The translations under genes were made by a program, and so were the position numbers. Below, one piece after another: positions 1-8,456 of a stretch of 64,000 nucleotides of DNA (the first letter of the stretch is position 1; each line of letters begins with the position of its first letter). The notes under the pieces are model-generated. The model saw nothing but the letters and a program-made list of their open reading frames with translations, was not told the origin of the DNA and made no database searches. This stretch comes from CAZFBA01 sp964517135 (GTDB lineage: Bacteria; Cyanobacteriota; Vampirovibrionia; JBFMGH01), in contig CAZFBA010000014.1 of the NCBI GenBank assembly GCA_964517135.1, positions 1 through 64,000 of the forward strand, in the 5' to 3' direction.

Positions 1-29
1 CCTCAGAAAAAATTTAACCGGACAGTAAT
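1..29 (-). repeat. Dispersed repeat R1, copy 1
   Basis: About 28 bases which, read on the minus strand, match the copies at 40756 and 57256 (ATTACTGTC then GGTTAAATTTTTTCTGAG). The copy may continue past the window edge. Function is unknown. Confidence 0.6.
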
Positions 30-368
30 AATAATAAGTAATTAAAGAATGTATTTTGCTTGCTTGTTTAAACAATGAATGCCTGACCTGTAAAGTTCAG
101 TGCCGTCGTATGTATTGAAGCTAAGGTAGACTTTAAATCAAACACCAATTTCTAAGAGAAGCTTCTGTTTTCCACAAAAGCTATAAATGAGACTTATAAG
201 GTTTTCTGGAATTTAAAATTGTATTATATATTGATTATTGAGTATTTTTAAGAAAGATTAAGAATTATTTTTGATTTCCAGAAATGCTGTTTCAAATTTT
301 AAAATTCGGGCATAATAATATTGACAGAGGTAGTAGGTCACTTACATCAAAAAATAGAAGTATTCAGT
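1..368. other. Gene-free start of window
   Basis: Apart from repeat R1 at 1-29 I see no gene here. The stretch is AT-rich. A TTGACA at 321-326 could be a -35 box for the small gene at 369, but no good -10 follows at the right distance. Confidence 0.4.
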
Positions 369-701
369 ATGCAGCCACTCGGATCACCATCAATAGGAGT
401 AACAGCAACATCAGTGTGGGCCTATGGCCCCAAAGTATCACATTTCAGGCCCACCGTAGCAGATGGGCCCAAATATCTTGCGGATGTTAAATATACCAGT
501 GCAGATATTTCTCAAATGATGTTTATGAATAACCTGCCTGCTTATTCACCAGAGATGCTGTCTCCTAAAATACCATATATAGATACGACCGTAAGGCATG
601 AACCTGTTAAAATAGACCTTCCCCCGGCAAGAACGCCATCTTCTACTGCTGTACTGGTTAATAAAGCCCGTGCTATTAAAGCTTATCAGAATGTATCATA
701 G
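369..701 (+). CDS. Small unknown protein, 110 aa
   Basis: I do not recognise this protein. It is rich in Pro, Ser and Thr and has no signal peptide or membrane helix. I chose the ATG at 369. An in-frame TTG at 321 would add 16 residues, but that TTG sits in a TTGACA that may be a promoter. No clear Shine-Dalgarno precedes either start. It stands alone, followed by the tandem RNA units. The segment VSHFRP near residue 24 loosely recalls the leader motif of other proteins in this window, but this is weak. It could be a structural or regulatory small protein; function unknown. Confidence 0.5.
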   Translation: MQPLGSPSIGVTATSVWAYGPKVSHFRPTVADGPKYLADVKYTSADISQMMFMNNLPAYSPEMLSPKIPYIDTTVRHEPVKIDLPPARTPSSTAVLVNKARAIKAYQNVS

Positions 702-862
702 TTATAAGAAAGGTTTACAGAATTTAGAATAGCTATAACGCTCTTCTAAAAGGCATATTTGTTTATATACAACAGAAATATAAAAGCTCTTTTGTAACAA
801 ATTGTAAATAAAGTGCAACTTTTACACTTATTGCTATCAACTTTTGTACTTTTTACACTTAT

Positions 863-868
863 TATAGT
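863..868 (+). promoter_or_regulatory. Promoter of RNA unit A
   Basis: TATAGT as -10, preceded 16 bases upstream by a CTTTTG -35-like box. TTTTTACACTTAT sits just before it. Unit B (1318-1323, TATAGA) and unit C (1761-1766, TACAAA) keep the same order and spacing, which supports a real promoter. Confidence 0.5.
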
Positions 869-874
869 TACAGA

Positions 875-998
875 CAAAGTAATAAATTTTTAAAGTTCAT
901 ATATCAAGTAAATATATCCACATAATTTAATCCCAAAAAAAATATTTCCCCATAATAAAAATTTTGAAACCTCAATCCCCCAGGAGGTTTTATTTTTT
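875..998 (+). ncRNA. Candidate C-rich small RNA, unit A
   Basis: First of three similar tandem units. It runs from just after a promoter-like block to a Rho-independent terminator at 968-998 (AACCTC, loop with CCCCC, GAGGTT, T-rich tail). The RNA would be about 125 nt and mostly AU-rich, with single-stranded TCCC and TTTCCCC stretches. No start codon with a ribosome site and open frame is seen on this strand. C-rich stretches in bacterial small RNAs commonly pair with Shine-Dalgarno sequences, so repression of mRNAs in trans is the likely role (inference). The 5' end is estimated from the -10 box. Confidence 0.6.
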
Positions 999-1072
999 GT
1001 TCTGGAAATGCCAATCATAATATAAACAGCACCCATAAAGTGCCAGTTGCCGCTATTGTGGGCGGAATTTGG

Positions 1073-1114
1073 GTTTGAAAATCGAAAAATTTTTAAGTTA
1101 TGCACTAATCTTTA
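1073..1114 (+). repeat. Dispersed repeat R5, copy 1
   Basis: Contains GAAAATCGAAAAATTTTT followed by AAGTTATGCACTAATCTTT. It shares 29 consecutive bases with the copy at 29194. Other copies are inverted or partial (28991, 32409, 57448, 59781). Confidence 0.65.
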
Positions 1115-1329
1115 TATATTTTTGTCAGTATTAAATGTCATTGACACAATTAATAAGTATAAAATTTTTATAGTATCTCATAATTTTTTTAAAACAGCTG
1201 CTATTTGATATCGTTATAGTGCCTGCTATGATGGGTTATTGGCTCTCCGCAGAGTTTTGTTAATAAGTGTAAATATTGCACTTTCTTTCTAGCAATTTTT
1301 GTATTCACTACACTTAATATAGATACAAC

Positions 1330-1485
1330 AAGCAAACAAATGAAAAAAACTCTAAAAAGCTTTCAATAATATCATTTAAAATATATATTCCCACAAAACT
1401 CATTCTCCCCAAATAATTTATTTTCCCTTATAAGTATAAAATGAATCTAAGCCTCGACCCCCAGCGAGGTTTTTTAATTTTTTTG
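1330..1485 (+). ncRNA. Candidate C-rich small RNA, unit B
   Basis: Second unit of the tandem family. It is preceded by TAATAAGTGTAAAT, a TTTTTG -35-like box and a TATAGA -10 box. The RNA would carry ATTCCCAC, TCTCCCC and TTTTCCCTT, then a terminator at 1451-1485 (CCTCG, loop ACCCCCAG, CGAGG, T-rich tail). The arrangement of three C-stretches plus a C-rich terminator loop matches units A and C although the sequence between them differs, which suggests the C motifs are what is selected. No open reading frame fits. Confidence 0.62.
1451..1485 (+). terminator. Terminator of RNA unit B
   Basis: Stem CCTCG/CGAGG with loop ACCCCCAG and a long T-rich tail. The loop exposes five cytosines. Confidence 0.75.
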
Positions 1486-1517
1486 TAAGCTCTAAAATAC
1501 TGATATAGTAAATAAGT

Positions 1518-1604
1518 CTCTGAATAAATTAAAAGCTCTCAGATTCAAGAAATTTTCCTTGTTTTTGCAGGAATCAGTAATTCCATAATTAATCATAGAT
1601 TTCT
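1518..1604. repeat. Dispersed repeat R3, copy 1
   Basis: Begins CTCTGAATAAATTAAAAG and ends with AATTAATCATAG, a slightly decayed form of the inverted ends CTCTGAATAA / TTAATTAATCAGAG seen in other copies. The centre holds TTTTTGCAGGAATCAGTAAT. Confidence 0.6.
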
Positions 1605-1772
1605 AAACGCATTTGAAACATATTTAGAAAAATAAAGGTTTAAAGCATCATTAAAACCTTACACCCTTTTTGGTTAAAGAGATTTAGATCTAAAAGGCGT
1701 TTGTTAATAAGTGTAAATTTTACTACAAATTATAGCAACTTTTGTATTTAGTACACTTAATACAAATACAGA

Positions 1773-1898
1773 GAAAAATAACAGCTTAAAATACTTAAAA
1801 TTAAACTAATAATATATACCCCGTAACTATTTTCCCAGATTATTTCCCCCAAAAAGTATTAAATAAATTAGCCTCGACCCCCCTCGAGGTTTTTTTTT
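1773..1898 (+). ncRNA. Candidate C-rich small RNA, unit C
   Basis: Third unit, with the best terminator: CCTCGA, C-rich loop, TCGAGG and nine T at 1871-1898. Upstream are TTGTTAATAAGTGTAAAT and TAGCAACTTTTGTATT, shared with unit B, and a weaker -10 (TACAAA). The RNA carries TACCCCG, TTTCCCAG and ATTTCCCCC. ATTTCCCCC is exactly complementary to GGGGGAAAT in the putative minus-strand RNA upstream of ftcD. Role in trans is inferred, not shown. Confidence 0.62.
1871..1898 (+). terminator. Terminator of RNA unit C
   Basis: Six-base stem CCTCGA/TCGAGG closing a loop made of C, followed by nine T. Confidence 0.8.
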
Positions 1899-2016
1899 GG
1901 TTTAATGCAGTGTATTTACGATTAATTTTTCCTGAATGCTAACAATGTGTTAAAATCTAATAAACACTTGATGTTTGATTTATTAACGATTTGCCTGTAT
2001 AGAATCTGCTAAAAGC

Positions 2017-2025
2017 TGCTATAAT
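2017..2025 (+). promoter_or_regulatory. Extended -10 promoter of the binding lipoprotein
   Basis: TGCTATAAT, a TG-n extended -10 box, about 34 bases before the start codon at 2059. The same string plus AAA also occurs at 25758. Confidence 0.5.
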
Positions 2026-2058
2026 AAATAGTTTGAGACAAAAACCAGACAGGAATTT

Positions 2059-2895
2059 ATGAGAAACATTCTATTAATCATTTTGACTGCTGTATTAGTC
2101 TTTGTTGTTGCCTGTAGTGTAGAGCAAAAGAGGAATCCGGATGTTTTGATTGTTGCAACAGCAGGTGATATGCCTCCTTTTAACTATTATAATGATGATA
2201 ATAAGCTTGTAGGCTATGATATAGACATTTCTGATGAAATTGGCAAACGCATGGGAAAAAAGATAGATTTTTATCCTGTGCCTTTTTCAAGATTTGTACC
2301 TGTTCTTACGTCTAACAGGGTTGATATGGTTGTTTCTGCGCTTGATCAGCTTGATGAAATGAAAGATATAATAAGTTATTCAGATCATTATATGTATGAA
2401 ATAACTTATTTCGTTGTTAAAGACAATCTCGATACCAGGCTGGATTCTATTGATGAAGTCTACGGGCTGGATTACAAAATTGGCGTCACAAATGGCACTA
2501 CAGCTGCAAGGTATTTAAGAGAAATGGGCCTTAAAGATAACATCAGTATCTACCCATCAAAAACAGACCTCTATCTCGCTCTCAATAATGATAAGGTTAT
2601 AGGTATATTGGCTGATGAAGATGAGCTTATTTTCTACAATAACAAGGTTGATGAACTAAACAAAAAAATTAAAAAAGAGGGTGGCAAAGAAAAAAATCTT
2701 CAACCAAAACTAAGAAAAGTCGGGCATGACCCGATTTATGATCACCATATGAGTATTGCAGTAAACAAAAACAACTCAAAACTCCTTAAAAAGATTAATG
2801 AGATTCTTGATGAGATGAAAAATGATGGTACTATCGCAGAAATAGGCAAAAAATGGCTTGGCAGAGAGCCTCTTCCCCGTTATGGAGCTTCATAA
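2059..2895 (+). CDS. Amino-acid ABC transporter substrate-binding lipoprotein (SBP family 3)
   Basis: Solute-binding protein of the polar amino-acid uptake type. Residues 1-19 form a lipoprotein signal with lipobox VVAC, so Cys19 should be lipidated and the protein membrane-anchored. The mature part starts with the family pattern VATAGDMPPFNYY, then GYDIDISDEIGKRMG, then NRVDMVVSALD, and includes IGVTNGTTAARYL of the second lobe. Length 278 aa is normal. An AGGAATTT ribosome site precedes the ATG. No permease or ATPase gene is next to it, so its transporter partners are elsewhere, or it works as a sensor. The ligand cannot be told from the sequence. Confidence 0.85.
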   Translation: MRNILLIILTAVLVFVVACSVEQKRNPDVLIVATAGDMPPFNYYNDDNKLVGYDIDISDEIGKRMGKKIDFYPVPFSRFVPVLTSNRVDMVVSALDQLDEMKDIISYSDHYMYEITYFVVKDNLDTRLDSIDEVYGLDYKIGVTNGTTAARYLREMGLKDNISIYPSKTDLYLALNNDKVIGILADEDELIFYNNKVDELNKKIKKEGGKEKNLQPKLRKVGHDPIYDHHMSIAVNKNNSKLLKKINEILDEMKNDGTIAEIGKKWLGREPLPRYGAS

Positions 2896-3024
2896 TAAAT
2901 ACCCTGTTATTTATTAAACTTCTCCCCTGGCGTTTTGCCTGTTTTATAATTGAATATCATTGACCCCTGATATGGTTTCTGTTTAAACTATTTAAGGTTA
3001 TAGTATGAAAGCATTATATGATCA

Positions 3025-3894
3025 ATGAAATATATAAATCAGCTATTTAACGATACTTTAGAATTATTAAAGCTAAATATGGTTTTAATACAACCATTTA
3101 TATTGTTTTTTATTGCGTTTGGCTTAACTTTAACGCCGTTATCTTCTTCTTATAATCTTAGAAATACGCTTATAGTGCTTGTTTGTGTATCATTAATCAT
3201 GGTTGTATTTAATTCCGGCTGGTATAATATGATCTATAAATGTGTTAAAACGCCTATTAATGATAATCTTAGCAAAGCAGAACAAGCAATGCATTCTCTG
3301 AAACTATTTAAAGAGTTTTTACCGGGTGTTGCTCTTTATTTTTACAAGTTTCTGGGTGGCACTGTTATATATATTGCTTTACTGGGAATCATTATTACAG
3401 GCGTTTTCTCTGCAGGTATTGAGCAGGTTGGCATACCAATTGGTGTATCGTGGGAAGAATTCTCTGAAGCGGCTAAAACACATGAAGATATGAAAAATTA
3501 TCTTGAAGCTCTTGCCCCCGGTACATATTATCAACTTGCAATGTGGAATTTCCTTCTTATTATTGCTATAGGCCTTGCTTATATTCTGAATTTCCTTACA
3601 ATGTTCTGGGCTCCCGTTATTATTTTTAAAGAAACAAGCTTTGTCAGAGCTTATTTTGAAAGCTTCAAATTGATTTTTAAACATCCGTTAAGAACATTTA
3701 TTATTAGTCTTTCATATGCACTTTGCCTGAGTTTTGCCTTTATAGTTTTCTTTTTTCCTTTTATATTAGTTCAATTTATTGGTTTAATTCTTATAATATT
3801 TACTGTTACTTACTTTAACCTGTTAATCTTTAAATATCTTGAAAAACAAAAAATTGATAATAATAGCAGGGCCGACAGCATCGGGCAAGACTGA
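3025..3894 (+). CDS. Multi-pass membrane protein, 289 aa
   Basis: Integral membrane protein with about six hydrophobic segments, near residues 20-35, 45-65, 105-130, 170-195, 220-245 and 245-270. A polar stretch at about residues 140-165 lies between helices. I see no catalytic motif; it resembles uncharacterised multi-pass proteins of the DUF975/glycerophosphoryl-diesterase membrane-domain kind only in general shape. Its last 56 bases overlap the start of miaA in another frame, so it is probably cotranscribed and translationally linked with miaA-mnmG. Function unknown. Confidence 0.7.
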   Translation: MKYINQLFNDTLELLKLNMVLIQPFILFFIAFGLTLTPLSSSYNLRNTLIVLVCVSLIMVVFNSGWYNMIYKCVKTPINDNLSKAEQAMHSLKLFKEFLPGVALYFYKFLGGTVIYIALLGIIITGVFSAGIEQVGIPIGVSWEEFSEAAKTHEDMKNYLEALAPGTYYQLAMWNFLLIIAIGLAYILNFLTMFWAPVIIFKETSFVRAYFESFKLIFKHPLRTFIISLSYALCLSFAFIVFFFPFILVQFIGLILIIFTVTYFNLLIFKYLEKQKIDNNSRADSIGQD

Positions 3895-4768
3895 TCTTGC
3901 TATAAAGCTTGCGCTGCAACTTAATACAGAAATTATATCAGCAGATTCACGTCTGGTATACCGTGATTTTGATATTGGAACGGCAAAACCATCTCAGAAA
4001 GAACTTAATGCTGTGCCACATCACCTGATAAACATTGTTAATCCTGATTTTAATTATACTGCTGCTATTTTTAAAGAGGATGCTACAAAAATAATCAATC
4101 AGCTGCATTCAGAAAACAAAATACCTGTTATGGCTGGTGGAACAGGGTTTTACATTAGAAGCGCTGTAGATGGCCTCAATATGCCAGATGTTAAACCTGA
4201 TGAAGATTACCGGAAAGAACTCATTGATTTTGCTCAAATATATGGCAATCAAGAATTGCACAATAAACTAAAGAAAATTGATCCTCATGCAGCTGCTAAG
4301 ATACATTATAACGATGTTTTTAGAATTACCCGGGCTCTAGAAGTTTATAAAACAACCGGCCAGCCTATGTCTGAGCTTAAAACAACTTCCCCATCACCAT
4401 ATGATCTTTTATATATTGCTCTTACTGCTGAAAATCGTGATTTTCTCTATCATCGCATTAACCAGAGAGTCTTAACAATGCTGGAAACTGGCCTGATGGA
4501 AGAAGTTAAATTTCTTATCAATAAATATGGCAAAACTCTTTCATTATTGAAAACTTTGGGGTATAAAGAAGTTCTGGACTTTCTCGAACAAAAATGTTCT
4601 TATAATAACATGATTGACGATATCCAGAGAAATACCAGGCATTTTGCAAGAAGACAGCTAATCTGGTTTCGGCCGGATAACCGTATTCACTGGTATACAA
4701 TTGATACAATGACGCAGGATAAAATTTTAGAAAGCATTTTAAGTAAGTTAGAAAATTATGACAGATAA
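3839..4768 (+). CDS. miaA: tRNA dimethylallyltransferase
   Basis: Transfers a dimethylallyl group to the N6 of A37 in tRNAs reading UNN codons. The P-loop GPTASGKT is at residues 11-18, followed by ADSRLVYRDFDIGTAKP, PHHLINIVNP and AGGTGFYI, all typical of MiaA. The C-terminal RNTRHFARRQLIWFR is the conserved end of the family. Length 309 aa is usual. The start is a TTG inside the preceding gene; no better ATG exists before the P-loop. It overlaps mnmG by 11 bases, so two tRNA-modifying enzymes are coupled. Confidence 0.95.
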   Translation: MKNKKLIIIAGPTASGKTDLAIKLALQLNTEIISADSRLVYRDFDIGTAKPSQKELNAVPHHLINIVNPDFNYTAAIFKEDATKIINQLHSENKIPVMAGGTGFYIRSAVDGLNMPDVKPDEDYRKELIDFAQIYGNQELHNKLKKIDPHAAAKIHYNDVFRITRALEVYKTTGQPMSELKTTSPSPYDLLYIALTAENRDFLYHRINQRVLTMLETGLMEEVKFLINKYGKTLSLLKTLGYKEVLDFLEQKCSYNNMIDDIQRNTRHFARRQLIWFRPDNRIHWYTIDTMTQDKILESILSKLENYDR

Positions 4769-6659
4769 AAATTATGATGTAATCGTGGTTGGAGCAGGTC
4801 ATGCTGGCTGTGAAGCTGCAATAGCAGCAGCTAGGCTTGGTGCTTCGGTATTGTTAAGTACAATTAACCTTGATACCGTTGCTATGATGCCCTGTAACCC
4901 TTCTCTGGGCGGCCCGGCAAAATCTAATATTACCAGAGAAATAGATGCGATAGGCGGTATTCAGGGATTACTTGCTGATGATACTTATCTACAGCTTAAA
5001 ATGCTTAACAGAAGCAAAGGCCCGGCTGTCTGGGCTCTGAGGGCACAGACTGATAAGGTTGAGTATATACTTAAAATGAGGCAATTGCTTGAAAAACAAG
5101 AAAATCTTGACATCAAACAGGCCATGATTACTGACATACTGGTAAATGAAAATGACGAAATTTCTGGTGCCATGGATTACTGGGGTGTCAGGTATAACTG
5201 TAAAGCTCTTGTTTTAACTACAGGTACCTTTCTGAATGGTCGTATTTTTATTGGCCTCAAATCATACCCTGCGGGCAGAGCCGGAGAATTTCCGGCAACA
5301 GGGCTTTCTGAAAGTTTGATCAACCTTGGCTTTGATGTCAAAAAGCTAAAAACAGGCACACCAGTTCGTGTTGATGGAAGGACGATTGATTATACGCAGC
5401 TGACAGTTCAACCGGGTGATGAAGAGCTTAATTTCTTTTCTTTTGCCCCTGATCGACCTATAAGAGAACAATATCCCTGTTATCTGACCAGAACAACTAT
5501 TGAAACTCACGAAATTATTAAAGCCAATCTTGATAAATCTCCTCTTTACAAAGGCCTTATTGGAGGAGTAGGGCCAAGATATTGTCCATCAATAGAAGAT
5601 AAGGTTGTTAGGTTCTCTAATAGAGATTCTCACCATTTATTTGTTGAACCAGAATCTAAAAATAGTTATGAAGTATATATGCAGGGGTTTTCAACAAGCT
5701 TACCTGCTGATGTACAGATTTTAATGCTCAGGTCATTACCAGGTTTTCAAAAAGCTGAAATACTAAGGCCAGCTTATGCAGTAGAATATGACTATATGCC
5801 AGCTGTTCAACTGGATCATACCCTGATGACCCGCAAAATTGGTGGCCTTTTTTGTGCCGGACAGATTAACGGCACCAGTGGATACGAAGAAGCAGCCGGT
5901 CAGGGTCTGATTGCCGGCATTAATGCAGCAAGGTTTGTTGGGCATAAACCTCTGATACGCCTGAGTCGATCTACTTCATATATCGGAACCCTTATTGATG
6001 ACCTTGTAACAAAAGATATTGACGAGCCATACCGCATGCTTACATCAAGATCAGAATACAGGTTGTTGCTCAGGCAGGATAATGCTGATACAAGACTATC
6101 ACCACTGGGCAGACATATTGGACTTCTTAATGATAGCAGATGGCAAAACTTTAAATGTAAGATTAAACAAATGGAAAAAGAACTTGAAAGACTTAAAACT
6201 ACAAAAATTAAACCATCTGATGATATTCAGAGCTATCTTTATTCTATTGGTGAAAAGATTCAGCTTACAACTTCTTTGTTTGAGCTTATCAAGAGACCTA
6301 ATATAAGTTATGAAACACTTAAAGAACTTGACCCTGCAACGAAAGAAAACAACTTATCCCGTGATACCGAGCAGGCAATAGAGATTTCACTTAAATATTC
6401 AGGCTATATCAAACGACAGCAAGAGCAGGTTGAACTTGCTGACAGGCTTGAAAAGATCTATATACCTAAAAACTTTGACTATAAAGAAGTTAAACAGCTT
6501 TCTAATGAGTCAAGAGAAAAATTGATAAAGATAAAACCCATTACTCTCGGCCAGGCCAGCCGAATAGGAGGGGTAACTCCTGCTGATATATCTGTTCTTA
6601 TGGTTGTCCTTGAGGCAAGAAGACGGGGACGCAGCCAGCATAAGGTAGAACATAAATAA
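4758..6659 (+). CDS. mnmG: tRNA uridine-5-carboxymethylaminomethyl(34) synthesis enzyme MnmG (GidA)
   Basis: FAD-binding partner of MnmE that modifies the wobble uridine of tRNAs. The N-terminus has the dinucleotide motif VVGAGHAGCEAA, followed by MMPCNPSLGGPAK, the family signature. Later come GTFLNGRIFIG, PRYCPSIEDKVVRF, GLFCAGQINGTSGYEEAAGQG and RSEYRLLLRQDNAD. The C-terminal helical domain ends IGGVTPADISVLMVVLEARRR. The 633-residue length is full. It overlaps miaA by 11 bases and is closed by a terminator at 6661. Confidence 0.97.
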   Translation: MTDKNYDVIVVGAGHAGCEAAIAAARLGASVLLSTINLDTVAMMPCNPSLGGPAKSNITREIDAIGGIQGLLADDTYLQLKMLNRSKGPAVWALRAQTDKVEYILKMRQLLEKQENLDIKQAMITDILVNENDEISGAMDYWGVRYNCKALVLTTGTFLNGRIFIGLKSYPAGRAGEFPATGLSESLINLGFDVKKLKTGTPVRVDGRTIDYTQLTVQPGDEELNFFSFAPDRPIREQYPCYLTRTTIETHEIIKANLDKSPLYKGLIGGVGPRYCPSIEDKVVRFSNRDSHHLFVEPESKNSYEVYMQGFSTSLPADVQILMLRSLPGFQKAEILRPAYAVEYDYMPAVQLDHTLMTRKIGGLFCAGQINGTSGYEEAAGQGLIAGINAARFVGHKPLIRLSRSTSYIGTLIDDLVTKDIDEPYRMLTSRSEYRLLLRQDNADTRLSPLGRHIGLLNDSRWQNFKCKIKQMEKELERLKTTKIKPSDDIQSYLYSIGEKIQLTTSLFELIKRPNISYETLKELDPATKENNLSRDTEQAIEISLKYSGYIKRQQEQVELADRLEKIYIPKNFDYKEVKQLSNESREKLIKIKPITLGQASRIGGVTPADISVLMVVLEARRRGRSQHKVEHK

Positions 6660-6660
6660 T

Positions 6661-6687
6661 AAACCCCTGAACAATCAGGGGTTTTAT
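6661..6687. terminator. Bidirectional terminator between mnmG and the repeat protein
   Basis: AAACCCCTGA, a four-base loop and TCAGGGGTTTT. It lies between convergent genes and has T or A runs on both sides, so it can serve both. Confidence 0.85.
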
Positions 6688-6729
6688 ATATATCAAGCTT
6701 TTCAAATATTCTGGAGTTGTTTTATTTTG

Positions 6730-8085
6730 TTATGCTGCTGCTGCAGTTTCAGCAGCTGCTGCTTGTTGAGCAGCTAACTGCTGGGCCTGCCATTCAGACA
6801 TATTTGCTATATCAAGTATCATTTCACCGTTAGCATTGTAAAGTGAAAGAGATTCCATATCATTACCGATTATATAAGAATTACCGCCAACCATAATGGT
6901 AAAGTTTGAATCTTCACCTTCAGCGTTGAAGTCAACGTTCCATTCGGTGCCATCGTAAGTATTGTCATGAATATTGGCATGGTCATTGCCTTCTCCGCCG
7001 TGAACAGTTATGCTGCCGTTTTGTTCGTTCATTGTTATGTTGATGATATCATCACCTTCGCCAAGGTCAACAAAGGTTTCTCCAGCGCCAGCGTTAACGT
7101 TAACAACGTCATCTCCTGCACCAGCATATACAACGCCACCACCGGTTGTTATGGTGTCATTTCCGTCACCGGTCATCTGGAAGTTGTTATCGCCATTGGC
7201 TACGAGTGTATTGTCACCATTTAAGGCTACTTGAGTAGCGTTATCACCTTCAGCAACAAGAGTGTTATCAGTACCCCAGGCGTATTGCTGGGCATTTTCA
7301 CCTGTTGCTACAACGGTATTGCCGTTACCCATAACGCCCTGATTGGCGTTGTTGCCGTTTGCTACAGCGGTGTTTCCGTCACCCATAATACCCTGCTGGG
7401 CATTACTGCCGTTAGCCTGAAGGTTATTACCATAGCCTACAGCCTGTTGTTGAGCGCCATCACCATTAGCGATTGCTGTGTTGCCGTAGCCGGTTACTTG
7501 CTGGTTGTTGCCGAAGATACCATTACCGATTAATGTGTTGCCTGCTCCGGTAGCGTTCTGGTTAACCCAGAGGCCATTACCCTGAGCGGTATTGCCATAA
7601 CCATTAACTGATTGGTTGGTATTGCCCCAGCTATTGGCTACTAACTGGTTTCCTGCGCCTGAAGCGGCCTGAGAAACGTTAAAGCCCTGACCATAAGCAT
7701 AGTTGCCAGAGCCAGAAACTGCTTGAGCAGTATTATTGAAACCATAGCCATACAGGCTGTTGTTGTTACCGGCAGCTGCCTGGGCAACATTCCAGCCAGA
7801 GTTGAATAACTGCTGGTTATTGCCGGCAACGGCTGATGCACTGTTTCCAAAACCAAAGAAATTGCAGATATTGTTGAAGAATCCACCACCAGAATTATTT
7901 TGGCCAAACCCGAGAGTGCTATCTAAATTATTGATTGCACCCCAGAAATTGCCCTGGAAGTTTGGTGTGCTTGCATATGCACTACCTGCTTGTGCAAATG
8001 AATAAGCCTGACCTGCACCAGGTCTTTGCTGGTTCTGGTAAACAACTCCCATATTTTGAAAAGCATTGAAGTAAAAATTTACCAT
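6730..8085 (-). CDS. Curlin-like/RTX-like repeat protein, 451 aa
   Basis: Residues about 80-308 consist of about 12 repeats of 18-19 residues with the pattern GxGNTxxAxGxNAxQxxx, rich in Asn, Gln, Gly and Ala as in curli subunits and beta-solenoid head domains. Residues about 306-370 carry Asp-rich units such as AGAGDDVVNV and GEGDDIINI, close to calcium-binding RTX nonapeptides. The tail is Ala/Gln-rich. There is no Sec signal and only one Cys. A strong AAGGAG site precedes the ATG. Taken together this suggests a secreted, fibre-forming or adhesive protein, perhaps exported by a type I system; no such system is adjacent. Secretion and amyloid formation are inferences. Confidence 0.75.
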   Translation of the reverse strand: MVNFYFNAFQNMGVVYQNQQRPGAGQAYSFAQAGSAYASTPNFQGNFWGAINNLDSTLGFGQNNSGGGFFNNICNFFGFGNSASAVAGNNQQLFNSGWNVAQAAAGNNNSLYGYGFNNTAQAVSGSGNYAYGQGFNVSQAASGAGNQLVANSWGNTNQSVNGYGNTAQGNGLWVNQNATGAGNTLIGNGIFGNNQQVTGYGNTAIANGDGAQQQAVGYGNNLQANGSNAQQGIMGDGNTAVANGNNANQGVMGNGNTVVATGENAQQYAWGTDNTLVAEGDNATQVALNGDNTLVANGDNNFQMTGDGNDTITTGGGVVYAGAGDDVVNVNAGAGETFVDLGEGDDIINITMNEQNGSITVHGGEGNDHANIHDNTYDGTEWNVDFNAEGEDSNFTIMVGGNSYIIGNDMESLSLYNANGEMILDIANMSEWQAQQLAAQQAAAAETAAAA

Positions 8086-8245
8086 CTCTATTACTCCTTG
8101 TGTTTCATAAGTCCTTTAAATTGCTCCCTTGATAATTTGAATATTCCTTTAAAAATAGCTGCTATTTATATAAAAACAAATAAAGCCATGAGATTGCCTT
8201 AATTTAGTATTTTGTGACTACCTTTTTACAAAAATTCACAAGATT

Positions 8246-8285
8246 GTATATATCGAGTATATACTCACTCTGTAAAAAATTTACA
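8246..8285. promoter_or_regulatory. Two palindromes upstream of the curlin-like gene
   Basis: GTATATATCGAGTATATAC at 8246-8264 has seven-base arms. TGTAAAAAATTTACA at 8271-8285 is a perfect palindrome with a three-base centre. They lie 160-200 bases upstream of the minus-strand start and look like protein-binding operators. Confidence 0.45.
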
Positions 8286-8345
8286 ATTTGTCAACAAATA
8301 CGTGTAGTAGTCACTCAGTGATAACGGGCTAGATGGCAAATGTAA

Positions 8346-8456
8346 AAAATTGTAAACATATAACAGGTATATAAATTTTGCCGATTCAAAAACCATCTTT
8401 GTTAAAATTTGGAATAACAAAAATTAATAATTGCCTCCAGGAGGTTTCTTTTTTTC
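8346..8456 (+). ncRNA. Possible fourth small RNA ending in a C/G-rich hairpin
   Basis: AT-rich sequence without a reading frame ends in GCCTCCAGGAGGTTTC and a run of T at 8430-8456, a short terminator similar in sequence to that of unit A (CCTC...GGAGGTTT). The stem is weak because only three loop bases remain. The promoter is unclear, and the start given here is arbitrary. Confidence 0.3.

Noticed and set aside
890..1105. Minus-strand frame of 71 codons
   Set aside because: It lies across RNA unit A, its terminator and repeat R5, has no good ribosome site, and has low-complexity content.
7010..7533. Long plus-strand frames opposite the curlin-like gene
   Set aside because: Shadows of the repetitive minus-strand gene; no ribosome sites and no sensible protein.
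6900..7850. Short spaced repeats as a CRISPR array
   Set aside because: They are in-frame coding repeats of 18-19 residues in the curlin-like protein; spacers are not unique and the repeats are not exact.
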